5,150 nucleotides of DNA from Synergistales bacterium Syner_01 (GTDB taxonomy: Bacteria; Synergistota; Synergistia; Synergistales; Aminobacteriaceae): positions 1 through 5,150 of the forward strand of contig LVBO01000037.1 in the NCBI GenBank assembly GCA_001604435.1, in the 5' to 3' direction. The translations under genes were made by a program, and so were the position numbers. Under the pieces are notes generated by a model that saw only the letters and a program-made list of their open reading frames with translations, was not told the DNA's origin and made no database searches. This document shows, piece after piece, positions 1 through 5,150 of the stretch (the stretch's first letter is position 1; each line of letters begins with the position of its first letter).

Positions 1-304
1 GCGAAGCGCAGCGAGCGGGCGTCGTATCGATCATCCCCGAGTCGTGGTGTGCGCCGAGAAGGCCGGTCAGGATCGGATGAAAATGCGTGTCGACGATGCC
101 GGGCATGAGCGTCCGCCCGGCGAGATCGACGACGCGGGTGTGTTCGGACACGAACGGTTCGATCCCCCGGTCGCTTCCGACGTAGGCGATGCGGTTCCCC
201 ACGATCCCGAGCGCCTGAGCGATTTCGTCTTTTTCATCGACGGTGACGACGCTGCCGTGGAGAAACGCCGTATCCAGTTCGCGGCGCAGCATACTCTTCT
301 TCAT
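1..304 (-). CDS. Amidohydrolase family protein (YtcJ-like), N-terminal part, runs off the window
   Basis: Translating the minus strand from ATG at 304 gives 101 residues with no stop up to base 2. The N-terminus is typical of the amidohydrolase superfamily: a beta-sandwich strand with a 'DTAFLHGSVVTVDEK' stretch (residues 11-25), then 'ALGIVGNRIAYVG' (31-43), then 'VVDLAGRTLMPGIVDTHFHP' (58-77). H74 and H76 form the HxH metal-binding pair at the end of the first barrel strand. Known members hydrolyse amide, imine or ester bonds of cyclic or N-acylated substrates; the substrate here cannot be read from the N-terminus. The start is supported by GAGGAG at 312-317, seven bases upstream. The gene has its own promoter and operator-like sites upstream and is separated from the signalling operon by a terminator, so it is probably an independent unit. 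The 'HP..tG' context after HxH resembles the YtcJ/amidohydrolase_3 type more than dihydroorotases or ureases. Confidence 0.88.
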   Translation of the reverse strand, partial: MKKSMLRRELDTAFLHGSVVTVDEKDEIAQALGIVGNRIAYVGSDRGIEPFVSEHTRVVDLAGRTLMPGIVDTHFHPILTGLLGAHHDSGMIDTTPARCAS

Positions 305-379
305 CGGACCACTCCTCTTTCCGGACCGAATCCAGACGCCCTTCGGGAGAGGCGCAGCCGACCCGCCGGGAGAGAGACT

Positions 380-403
380 CGTAATAATTCCGCATTACGG
401 AAT
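380..403. promoter_or_regulatory. Interleaved inverted repeats, possible IclR-type operator
   Basis: ATTCCG (387-392), a five-base spacer CATTA, then CGGAAT (398-403) form a perfect 6-bp dyad. A second dyad overlaps it: CGTAAT (380-385) pairs with ATTACG (394-399). The site lies about 25-45 bases downstream of the predicted start point of the amidohydrolase, within its leader, where a bound repressor could block transcription. The TTCCG-N5-CGGAA form resembles sites bound by IclR-family regulators, but no regulator gene is in the window, so the family assignment is a guess. As RNA, the two dyads would be mutually exclusive hairpins. Confidence 0.45.
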
Positions 404-432
404 AGCGTTGCTCTATATGGACTATTGAAAGC

Positions 433-460
433 ATTGTAGCCGTACCGCTTGTTTTGTCAA
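433..460 (-). promoter_or_regulatory. Sigma70-like promoter of the amidohydrolase gene
   Basis: On the minus strand a perfect -35 hexamer TTGACA (460 to 455) is followed after 16 bases by TACAAT (438 to 433), five of six matches to the -10 consensus. Transcription should start near 426-427, giving a leader of about 120 bases before the ATG at 304. The region is AT-rich relative to the surrounding coding DNA. No competing promoter of similar quality was seen in the gap 305-652. Confidence 0.75.
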
Positions 461-483
461 TACTTTCTCTACGACGCAAAACA

Positions 484-501
484 TTGTTACTTTTTTAACA
501 A
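484..501. promoter_or_regulatory. CRP/FNR-type palindrome upstream of the amidohydrolase promoter
   Basis: TTGTTA (484-489), six bases, TAACAA (496-501) is a perfect dyad with the TGTnA-N6-TnACA layout used by the CRP/FNR superfamily. Its centre (492.5) lies about 66 bases upstream of the predicted start point, close to the usual class I activator positions. The binding protein is unknown; AT-rich palindromes can also arise by chance. Without a second site in the regulon the call remains tentative. Confidence 0.4.
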
Positions 502-566
502 ATTTTTCTCCCCGGCGGCGTTTTTTCTCGTACGTCGTTGCGCTCTCCGAACTGTCCCGGCTCTCG

Positions 567-608
567 AAAAAAACGCGCCCTCTTTCCCCGAAGGAAAAAA
601 GGGCGCGT
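567..608 (-). terminator. Rho-independent terminator of the HDOD/HD-GYP operon
   Basis: ACGCGCCC (573-580) pairs perfectly with GGGCGCGT (601-608), and the stem continues imperfectly inward (T581-C587 with G593-A599) to a small loop near 588-592. Read on the minus strand the GC-rich stem is followed by seven Ts (573 to 567, complement of the A run). It lies 45 bases after the stop codon of the HD-GYP gene. A T run at 616-621 on the plus strand is weaker and set off by seven bases, so the hairpin mainly serves leftward transcription. It insulates the amidohydrolase promoter from operon readthrough. Confidence 0.88.
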
Positions 609-652
609 GCACCGGTTTTTTGAAGCATCTCCGCTTTCTTCGCGGCGCGTTT

Positions 653-2377
653 TCAGTCCGTCCAGGGGGATTCCCCTCTGGCGAAGAGGGCCATGCAGGC
701 GTCCACGACTCTCTCGTCGAAGCGCGACCCCCGGTAGAGCGAGACTTCCGCGAGCCCCTGTTCGAGGCCGAGGCTCGGCCGGTAGGGGCGGTGCGACGAC
801 ATGGCCTCCACCACGTCGGAGACGGCGAGGATACGGGCCTCCAGCAGAATCTCGTCTCCCGAGAGGCCGTTCGGGTACCCTGATCCGTCCATCCGCTCGT
901 GGTGCTGAAGGACGGCCTGCGCCACGGGCCACGGGAAGTCGACGTTCTTGAGGATCTCGTACCCGGCGACGCAGTGGTCCTGAATGAGGCTGTACTCCTT
1001 CTCCTTCAGGCGGGAGGGCTTGCTCAGAATCTCCGCCGGAATGTCGATCTTCCCGAGGTCGTGGAGCACGGCGGCGACGCCCACGCCCTGAATTTGCTCC
1101 TCGGAGAGCCCCATCTCGCCGGCGATGGCGACGGCAAGGCGCGCCACGCGCTCCTGATGGCCCGCGGTGTAGGGATCCCGCGTCTCGACTACCTTGGCCA
1201 TGGAGATCACGATGCCGCCGACCGTGTCCTGGAGCTTCTCGTTCGTCTCGGTGAGCAGGCGCTCGGCGTTTTCCCTGGCTTGCTCCGCCATCTTCCTGTC
1301 GGTGATGTCCACCCAGTTGGCGACCGCGTACTTTGTGCACCCCGCGCCGGAAACGGAGGTCATGCTCATCTCCACCCAGAGCGGCGATCCATTCTTCTTG
1401 CGGAAGCAGCATTCCTTCTTCGTCGTCTCCCCCGCCTGCACCGTCCGGTAGTATTCCGACACGCTCGACAGCTTCTCCTCCCCCCACCAAGGGTAGGGGG
1501 CCTTCCGGTTGATCACCTCGACCAGCGAGTAGCCGGTGATCTGTTCGAGGGCGAAGTTGACGTATTTGATCGAGGTGTCCGGGTTCACCACGAGGATGGG
1601 GTGCGGCGAGTGGTTCAGAAGGCTCGCGGAGAGCTCCTCGCTCTCGAGGAGGGCCTCCTCCTTCCGCTTCCTCTCGGCGATCTCCTCCTTCAGGAGCCTG
1701 TTCGTCTTCTCCAGCTCCCTGGTGCGCTCCTCGACCATCTCCTCCAGCGTTCGGTTGAGGGAGACCAGCTTTTCCTCCGTCCCCCGCAGCACGTCCACCG
1801 TCGAGGTAAGATGTCGGTTCTCCATTCTCGCCATGCGGAGCAGCTCCCTGTTCTGGAGCACTCCGGCCACCTGGCTGAAATAGATGGAGAGCAGGGCGTA
1901 GCTGATGTCGAGGATCTCCTCCTTCGGCTCCCTCAGGATGCCGATGAACGCTCCCATCGTCCTCCCCGGCGCGGCGAGGGCGTGGAGAAAGGCGTCGTCC
2001 CCGGAGGAGAGGCGTACCGTCACGGGGCGCTCCGTCTGGACGACCCACGCGATCGTGCCGTCGTCGATCAGCAGCGGGAGCTCCCGCTCGATGCGCTCCT
2101 TCGCGGCGGGGGAGCTGGCGAACGCCTGATAAAAGACCGCGTCCTCCTCCCGGAAGAGGTAGAAAGCGCCCTCCTTCAGCCCGATGAGTCTGCCCGTCCG
2201 TTCGCAGCAGACGGAGAGGATGGACTCCACGGTGGTCTCGGCCGCGGCGTCCGGCTGAATATCGTTGACCTTGAGCGCTATGTCGAGCGCGTTGGACAGG
2301 GCAAGCCGTTCCTCCTCCAGAGAGAGGATTCTGTTCTGGAGTTTTTCAAGAGTGAGCAGCTGTTTTTCCATCGTCAT
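653..2377 (-). CDS. GAF-PAS-HD-GYP protein, predicted c-di-GMP phosphodiesterase
   Basis: The 574-residue soluble protein has an N-terminal helix (1-30), a GAF-like domain (about 33-178), a charged coiled-coil linker (about 180-250), a PAS domain (about 250-362, with the FRKKNGSPLWVE core and the closing ITDRKMAEQ), and a C-terminal HD-GYP domain (about 385-566). HD-GYP enzymes hydrolyse cyclic di-GMP to pGpG or GMP. The metal and signature residues are all visible: H407, H439-D440 with K443, H468, the HHERMDGSGYP motif at 492-502, and D521, so it should be active. No transmembrane segment or signal peptide is seen, so the GAF and PAS domains probably sense a cytoplasmic signal. The start at 2377 has AAAGG six bases upstream; an ATG two codons later is possible. 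The start lies 32 bases inside the end of the HDOD gene, implying translational coupling. A terminator follows the stop. Confidence 0.93.
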   Translation of the reverse strand: MTMEKQLLTLEKLQNRILSLEEERLALSNALDIALKVNDIQPDAAAETTVESILSVCCERTGRLIGLKEGAFYLFREEDAVFYQAFASSPAAKERIERELPLLIDDGTIAWVVQTERPVTVRLSSGDDAFLHALAAPGRTMGAFIGILREPKEEILDISYALLSIYFSQVAGVLQNRELLRMARMENRHLTSTVDVLRGTEEKLVSLNRTLEEMVEERTRELEKTNRLLKEEIAERKRKEEALLESEELSASLLNHSPHPILVVNPDTSIKYVNFALEQITGYSLVEVINRKAPYPWWGEEKLSSVSEYYRTVQAGETTKKECCFRKKNGSPLWVEMSMTSVSGAGCTKYAVANWVDITDRKMAEQARENAERLLTETNEKLQDTVGGIVISMAKVVETRDPYTAGHQERVARLAVAIAGEMGLSEEQIQGVGVAAVLHDLGKIDIPAEILSKPSRLKEKEYSLIQDHCVAGYEILKNVDFPWPVAQAVLQHHERMDGSGYPNGLSGDEILLEARILAVSDVVEAMSSHRPYRPSLGLEQGLAEVSLYRGSRFDERVVDACMALFARGESPWTD

Positions 2378-3614
2378 CGCCGCCTTTGAAAAGGCTGTAT
2401 ATCTCCGAAATCTGACGCCGCGCCTGTCGCACCACCGAGTCGATCGCTCCGGGAGAGAGGTCCGTCATGTTCCAGACCTCGTCGGAAATCGCCGGAGGGT
2501 ACGGCGAGCCGCTGCTTCCCTGCCGCAGCGCCGCCGCGAGCGTATCCGCGACCGAGAGCGCCGCCGCGGGAAAGGAGTGCGTCTCGCCTGCGGGTGCGTG
2601 GTGCAGCAGGACGAGATCCGAAAGTTCGCGGGGGAATCCCCAGCGTTCGAGGATGTTCCCTCCGAGCTCGCCGTGATCGAATCCGAAGAGTTCGCGCTCA
2701 ATCTCCACGAGGGGCACTTTCCGTTCCGCCGCGGCGGCGATCGCCCTCGCCATGACGGACGGGACGTGCCGCAACATCACGAGTCTGCCGATGTCGTGGA
2801 GGATGCCCCCGACGAAGACTTTTTCTATGATTCGGGAATTCTTCCTCGACGAGATGATCTGCCCCAGAACCGCGACGGCGACGGAGTGTCTCCAGAAGGA
2901 CTCCATGTTCACCCATTCGGAGGGGATGCTGTTGAAGGATTTCACCGCCGATACCCCGAGAGCGAGGATGGAAAGGGCCTTGCCTCCGATGAGGGCGGCG
3001 GCGCGCTGAATGGAGTCCACCTTCGCCGGAACGCCGTAGATCGCGCTGTTGGCGAGCTTCAGGAGCGTGGCGGAGAGGGCCGTATCCTTGCTGATGAGTT
3101 CGGCTACGTGGGTGATGGAGCTTTTGGGGGATTGAAGCGCCTCGGATATGCGGAAGTAAACGTCGGGAAAGGAGACGAAACGAACTTCGGCCCCGACAAG
3201 CTCTTCCATCGCGAGCTTCGGCAGCGGCGCCCCGGGAGGCGGCGTAAACTCCTGCGTGAAAAAAACGGGGGGACGCGCTTCGTTCTCCGTCAGGCTTCGC
3301 GCGGCCTCGCGGATGGCGACCCGATAGACTTCTTCCATCGCCCGGTTCCCCGGAGGGATTCCTCCGAATATGCGGAGAACGATGCTGCGGGCTTCCTCCA
3401 TGACGGAAGAGGAGTAGAGGAAGTCGTCCTCCTCGCAGGGGAGATCGGAGCGGTCCGACACGGCGACTTCCGCCACGCCCCATATCTTCAGGCTCATGAT
3501 GTTCCTGGACGTCAGGCATGCGCCCTTCGGCAGAATGAAGCGCCCGTTCGGGGCGACCAGGTCCGCCGAAAGCACCATTCCGGATTTCAGTTGAGTGATG
3601 GAAAGCGTCCCCAT
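2346..3614 (-). CDS. HDOD domain signalling protein
   Basis: With the start at 3614 the protein has 422 residues. An N-terminal small domain (1-54, 'LKSGMVLSADLVAPNGRFILPKG') is of the kind that often precedes HD-GYP or HDOD domains. A linker follows, then an HDOD domain (about 135-370) with H243 in FWRHS, H273-D274 in GGILHDIG, H314 in DHGELGGNILERWGFP, H338-H339 in LLHHAP and D357 in SVADTLA. The full set of HD-type metal ligands is present. HDOD proteins are regulatory domains in two-component and c-di-GMP networks whose biochemical activity is often unknown. An upstream in-frame ATG at 3692 would add 26 residues, but it lies between the -35 and -10 boxes, has no ribosome site and adds non-conserved sequence; ATG 3614 has GGGAGG at 3619-3624 and begins the conserved domain. 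The gene is first in an operon with the HD-GYP gene, which it overlaps by 32 bases. Confidence 0.9.
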   Translation of the reverse strand: MGTLSITQLKSGMVLSADLVAPNGRFILPKGACLTSRNIMSLKIWGVAEVAVSDRSDLPCEEDDFLYSSSVMEEARSIVLRIFGGIPPGNRAMEEVYRVAIREAARSLTENEARPPVFFTQEFTPPPGAPLPKLAMEELVGAEVRFVSFPDVYFRISEALQSPKSSITHVAELISKDTALSATLLKLANSAIYGVPAKVDSIQRAAALIGGKALSILALGVSAVKSFNSIPSEWVNMESFWRHSVAVAVLGQIISSRKNSRIIEKVFVGGILHDIGRLVMLRHVPSVMARAIAAAAERKVPLVEIERELFGFDHGELGGNILERWGFPRELSDLVLLHHAPAGETHSFPAAALSVADTLAAALRQGSSGSPYPPAISDEVWNMTDLSPGAIDSVVRQARRQISEIYSLFKGGDDDGKTAAHS

Positions 3615-3643
3615 GCAACCTCCCGGAATTCCCCTCGCTGTTC

Positions 3644-3682
3644 TAAGGAGAGCATAAATATAATTCCACTCCGCTCTCCTTA
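3644..3682. repeat. Perfect 10-bp inverted repeat at the HDOD operon promoter
   Basis: TAAGGAGAGC (3644-3653) and GCTCTCCTTA (3673-3682) are exact reverse complements separated by 19 bases. The outer edge of the right arm touches the proposed -10 box of the HDOD operon and the probable start point is near 3675, inside that arm, so most of one arm would not be transcribed. This favours a DNA-binding site for a dimeric or tetrameric regulator over an RNA hairpin. The arm centres are 29 bases apart, close to three helical turns. The spacer contains a consensus TATAAT on the plus strand (3659-3664) but no matching -35 was found. Confidence 0.6.
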
Positions 3683-3709
3683 TTAACCACATAGTGCACA
3701 GGCTGTCAA
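3682..3709 (-). promoter_or_regulatory. Promoter of the HDOD/HD-GYP operon
   Basis: On the minus strand a perfect TTGACA (3709 to 3704) is followed after 16 bases by GTTAAT (3687 to 3682), four of six -10 matches. The start point would be near 3675 and the leader about 60 bases long before ATG 3614. The weak -10 box and the adjoining inverted repeat suggest a regulated promoter. The same TGTCAA bases may be the tip of an insertion-sequence end, in which case the -35 box would be a borrowed one. Confidence 0.55.
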
Positions 3710-3732
3710 GGGCTCGGGGAGAGAGGTGCGAC

Positions 3733-3829
3733 GGGACAGCGATAATGTCATCCCCGGGAGGGACAGGGAAAATGTCGTCGCTCGATGCCGGAAAAAGCCC
3801 CGAACCAGGAGAACGGGAGAAATGTCATC
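3733..3829. repeat. Cluster of GGGACAG..AATGTC repeats, possible insertion-sequence end
   Basis: Copy 1, GGGACAGCGATAATGTCATC (3733-3752), and copy 2, GGGACAGGGAAAATGTCGTC (3760-3779), match at 17 of 20 positions and are spaced by 27 bases. A degenerate third copy at 3810-3829 shares the AATGTCATC end. Clusters of short subterminal repeats like these occur at ends of IS481- or IS21-like elements, where they bind transposase; the specific match is from memory and unverified. A TG-starting tip could be TGTCAAGGG at 3704. No transposase gene is present, so this would be a remnant, a solo end or a non-autonomous element. The third copy is flanked by partly complementary GAGAAC and GTTCTTCTC. No gene is seen in 3710-3953. 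Confidence 0.5.
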
Positions 3830-3877
3830 TGTTCTTCTCAAGGAAATCCCCCCCGTTGCGCATTCGTTCTCAGTAAT

Positions 3878-3905
3878 TTTACTGTCCGCAACCTTTTGTT
3901 TTCAT
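3878..3905 (+). promoter_or_regulatory. Weak candidate promoter of the M23 peptidase gene
   Basis: TTTACT (3878-3883), 16 bases, TTTCAT (3900-3905) gives four of six matches at each box. TATCAT at 3907-3912 is an alternative -10 box without a good -35. The local stretch 3870-3935 is AT-rich compared with the flanking DNA, as expected for a promoter, but neither option is strong. Confidence 0.3.
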
Positions 3906-3953
3906 GTATCATACCGGAGAGACACATAAAAAAAAGTTCAGGAGGAACTACGC

Positions 3954-4730
3954 ATGCCCTCTTTCTTCGGGGTCCTGTCCAGGGGTTCTGCGCATCATCC
4001 GTCGAACCGTCGCCTTTTGCTTCTCGTTGTTCTTTTTCTCTTCTTCCAGTCCGTCGCGAGTGCGAACGAACTTCCGTGGGTCGAACACTCCGTCCTCCGC
4101 GGAGAGACCGCGGACTCCATCGCGACGAAGTACGCCGTTTCCTCGAAAACCGTCGAAAGGGCCAACGAACTCGCCGCCCGGACGGAGCCTCTGAAGACGG
4201 GGGAAAAACTCCTCGTTCCGAAGAAAGAATCCGATCTCCTCTCCACCCTCGCAGAGGTCCGCGCCCGCCGCAGAGGCGAGTCGTCGCTGCCCTCGATAAA
4301 AAAAGAACAACCGATACAGGTTCCTCTCCCGGCGCCGAAAAAAAAGCCCCTGCCGCGACCGGCCGAGCCCTTTCTCCGTCCGCTCGCCGGAAGAATCACC
4401 TCCCCCTTCGGAATGCGCGGCGGCCGTCTGCACGACGGCGTGGACATACCCGCTCCCGCAGGAACGACGATCGTCGCCGCACGCCCGGGAAAAGTGGTCT
4501 TCTCCGGGACGATCCAGGGGTACGGCAGAACGGTGACCATCGACCACGGCGACGGGATGAAGACCAGGTACAGCCACAACAGCGCCAACCTCGTCAAAAA
4601 AGGGGATGTCGTCCGCCAAGGGCAGCCGATAGCGAAGGTCGGCAGAACAGGAAGGGCGACCTGCACGCACGTCCATTTCAGCGTCCTCGTCAACGGAAAG
4701 GCGATCAACCCGGAAAAGTACCTCCGCTGA
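3954..4730 (+). CDS. Secreted LysM-M23 (LytM-type) zinc metallopeptidase
   Basis: The 258-residue protein has a Sec signal peptide: a basic pair R19-R20, a hydrophobic core LLLLVVLFLFF (21-31), and an ASA cleavage site at residues 35-37. A LysM peptidoglycan-binding module follows (about 45-90, HSVLRGETADSIATKYAVSSKTVERANEL..LKTGEKLLVP in outline), then a basic, proline-rich linker (about 100-140). The C-terminal M23 domain (141-258) keeps the zinc ligands H160 and D164 (HDGVD) and H241, and the catalytic histidines H208 (YSH) and H239 (HVH). All active-site residues are present, so it should cleave peptidoglycan cross-bridges or stem peptides, unlike the degenerate NlpD/EnvC activators. No lipobox cysteine is seen, so it is probably periplasmic and soluble. 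The start at 3954 has a perfect AGGAGG at 3940-3945, eight bases upstream. The gene is monocistronic, followed directly by a terminator. Confidence 0.94.
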   Translation: MPSFFGVLSRGSAHHPSNRRLLLLVVLFLFFQSVASANELPWVEHSVLRGETADSIATKYAVSSKTVERANELAARTEPLKTGEKLLVPKKESDLLSTLAEVRARRRGESSLPSIKKEQPIQVPLPAPKKKPLPRPAEPFLRPLAGRITSPFGMRGGRLHDGVDIPAPAGTTIVAARPGKVVFSGTIQGYGRTVTIDHGDGMKTRYSHNSANLVKKGDVVRQGQPIAKVGRTGRATCTHVHFSVLVNGKAINPEKYLR

Positions 4731-4734
4731 TTCG

Positions 4735-4778
4735 GAAGGCGCGTCCCGAAAACAGAGGACGCGCCTTCTTCCTTTTAT
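4735..4778 (+). terminator. Rho-independent terminator of the M23 gene
   Basis: GAAGGCGCGTCC (4735-4746) and GGACGCGCCTTC (4757-4768) are perfect 12-bp complements with a ten-base loop, followed by TTCCTTTTAT. It begins four bases after the M23 stop codon. The T-rich tract is only on the plus side, so it mainly stops rightward transcription; leftward transcripts from the convergent gene would also meet the hairpin. Confidence 0.93.
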
Positions 4779-4800
4779 ACTCTAACGCATATTCGAAGGA

Positions 4801-5150
4801 TCAGTCGAAGAACCAGAAGCGCCGCCGCTCCACGTCGACGACGTCGTAGATTCTCCCCTTCTTCCTGTCCCACGCAACCATTCCGTTCGGCGCAGGCTGT
4901 CCGGCGCCGTTCAAAAAGACCATTCCCTCCGAGATCGCCCTGTCGCGGGAGACGCGCCCTCGAACAGGAGCGCCCAACGGCAACGCCCCCTCGGCGACGC
5001 CCTCCGGCCACTTTCCGAAGGAAGGAACGACGCCTCGTTCCGTCAGCGTCCGGACAATTTCGCGGTACTCCGCAGGCGCGGTGGAAACGAAGTAGTTGTT
5101 GAGTGCCAAGACATCGTAGACTGATTTTAGTGCCAGGACATCGTTGACAA
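4801..5150 (-). CDS. Unrecognised protein, C-terminal part, possibly truncated by a mobile element
   Basis: The leftward frame is open from the window edge to a TGA at 4801-4803, 115 residues. Third-position GC is high (for example GTC GTC GAC GTG GAG CGG CGG CGC TTC TGG), supporting real coding. No family is recognised. Visible features are a 'STAPAEYREIVRTLTERGVVPSFGKWPEG' segment, a 'MVFLNGAGQPAPNGMVAWDRKKGRIYDVVDVE' segment and an aromatic end FWFFD. No hydrophobic membrane segment is present. The only near-end start is TTG at 5107-5109, which has no ribosome site, so the true start is outside the window or lost. The first 16 residues are encoded by the direct repeats at 5102-5150 (VNDVLALKS/VYDVLALNN), which look like transposon-end DNA. 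The gene may therefore be a 5'-truncated remnant. It converges on the M23 gene. Confidence 0.55.
   Translation of the reverse strand, partial: VNDVLALKSVYDVLALNNYFVSTAPAEYREIVRTLTERGVVPSFGKWPEGVAEGALPLGAPVRGRVSRDRAISEGMVFLNGAGQPAPNGMVAWDRKKGRIYDVVDVERRRFWFFD
5102..5150. repeat. Two 27-base-period direct repeats at the window edge, probable insertion-sequence end
   Basis: AGTGCCAAGACATCGTAGAC begins the first copy at 5102 and AGTGCCAGGACATCGTTGAC the second at 5129, with the window ending inside the second. They match at 18 of the 22 comparable bases. Reversed, they read TGTCAACGATGTCCTGGCAC and similar, a pattern I associate with multi-repeat ends of IS481-like elements; this is recollection, not a search result. 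The rest of any element would lie to the right, or the TTGACA at 5144-5149 could be its outer tip with the element to the left. Confidence 0.5.

Noticed and set aside
495..2048. Leftward 517-codon frame overlapping the HD-GYP gene in another phase
   Set aside because: The product is an Arg/Gly/Pro-rich shadow without domains, and it runs through the HD-GYP terminator.
899..2389. Long rightward open frame of 496 codons antisense to the HD-GYP gene
   Set aside because: It mirrors the codons of a clearly conserved GAF-PAS-HD-GYP protein in GC-rich DNA, has no recognisable domain and is highly rich in Arg/Leu/Gly typical of shadow frames.
3659..3664. Consensus TATAAT on the plus strand between the HDOD inverted-repeat arms
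   Set aside because: No -35 match lies 15-19 bases upstream and the next rightward gene starts 290 bases away, so a promoter is not supported.
2265..3686. Long rightward open frame of 473 codons antisense to the HDOD gene
   Set aside because: The HDOD frame has all family motifs; the antisense translation has no domain and a low-complexity charged composition.
3785..4849. Rightward 354-codon frame overlapping the M23 gene
   Set aside because: It is an Arg/Pro-rich shadow of the M23 reading frame, crosses a strong terminator and lacks a ribosome site.
5102..5150. Two 27-base repeats considered as the start of a CRISPR array
   Set aside because: The copies abut with no spacer, and they are diverged from each other, unlike CRISPR repeats.

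Overview
The window looks like chromosomal DNA from a GC-rich (roughly 60%) Gram-negative bacterium. The pairing of an HDOD protein with a GAF-PAS-HD-GYP protein, a periplasmic LysM/M23 peptidase and a YtcJ-type amidohydrolase would fit Synergistota or a deltaproteobacterial-type lineage. That is inference from style and content only; no marker gene is present.

Left part (1-652): the 5' end of an amidohydrolase gene reads leftward off the window. Its 348-base upstream region (305-652) holds, in transcription order, a CRP/FNR-type palindrome (484-501), a strong sigma70-like promoter (433-460), two interleaved inverted repeats resembling an operator (380-403) and a Shine-Dalgarno (312-317). The right part of the same gap carries the intrinsic terminator (567-608) of the upstream signalling operon.

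Middle (653-3709): two leftward genes overlap by 32 bases and form an operon. The first gene encodes an HDOD protein whose start is best placed at 3614. The second encodes a soluble GAF-PAS-HD-GYP protein with an intact HHExxxxGxGYP signature, a predicted c-di-GMP phosphodiesterase. A TTGACA promoter (3682-3709) precedes the pair, and a perfect 10-bp inverted repeat with a 19-base spacer (3644-3682) overlaps its probable start point.

Right part (3704-5150): the 339-base gap between the divergent HDOD and M23 genes (3615-3953) holds the HDOD promoter and inverted repeat, then a cluster of GGGACAG..AATGTC repeats with a 27-base period that looks like the end of an insertion sequence, then the M23 leader. 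A rightward secreted LysM-M23 peptidase gene (3954-4730) ends at a very strong terminator. Convergent to it is the C-terminal part of an unrecognised protein (4801-5150), whose frame stays open to the window edge through two direct repeats with another 27-base period. These also look like a transposon end, so this gene may be truncated.

The genes fall into three separate transcription units: c-di-GMP/HDOD signalling, cell-wall hydrolysis and amidohydrolase metabolism. Nothing in the window proves that they act together. The least expected structures are the two 27-base-period repeat clusters, with TGTCAA at 3704 and TTGACA at 5144 facing each other across the M23 gene, and the inverted repeat at the signalling-operon promoter.
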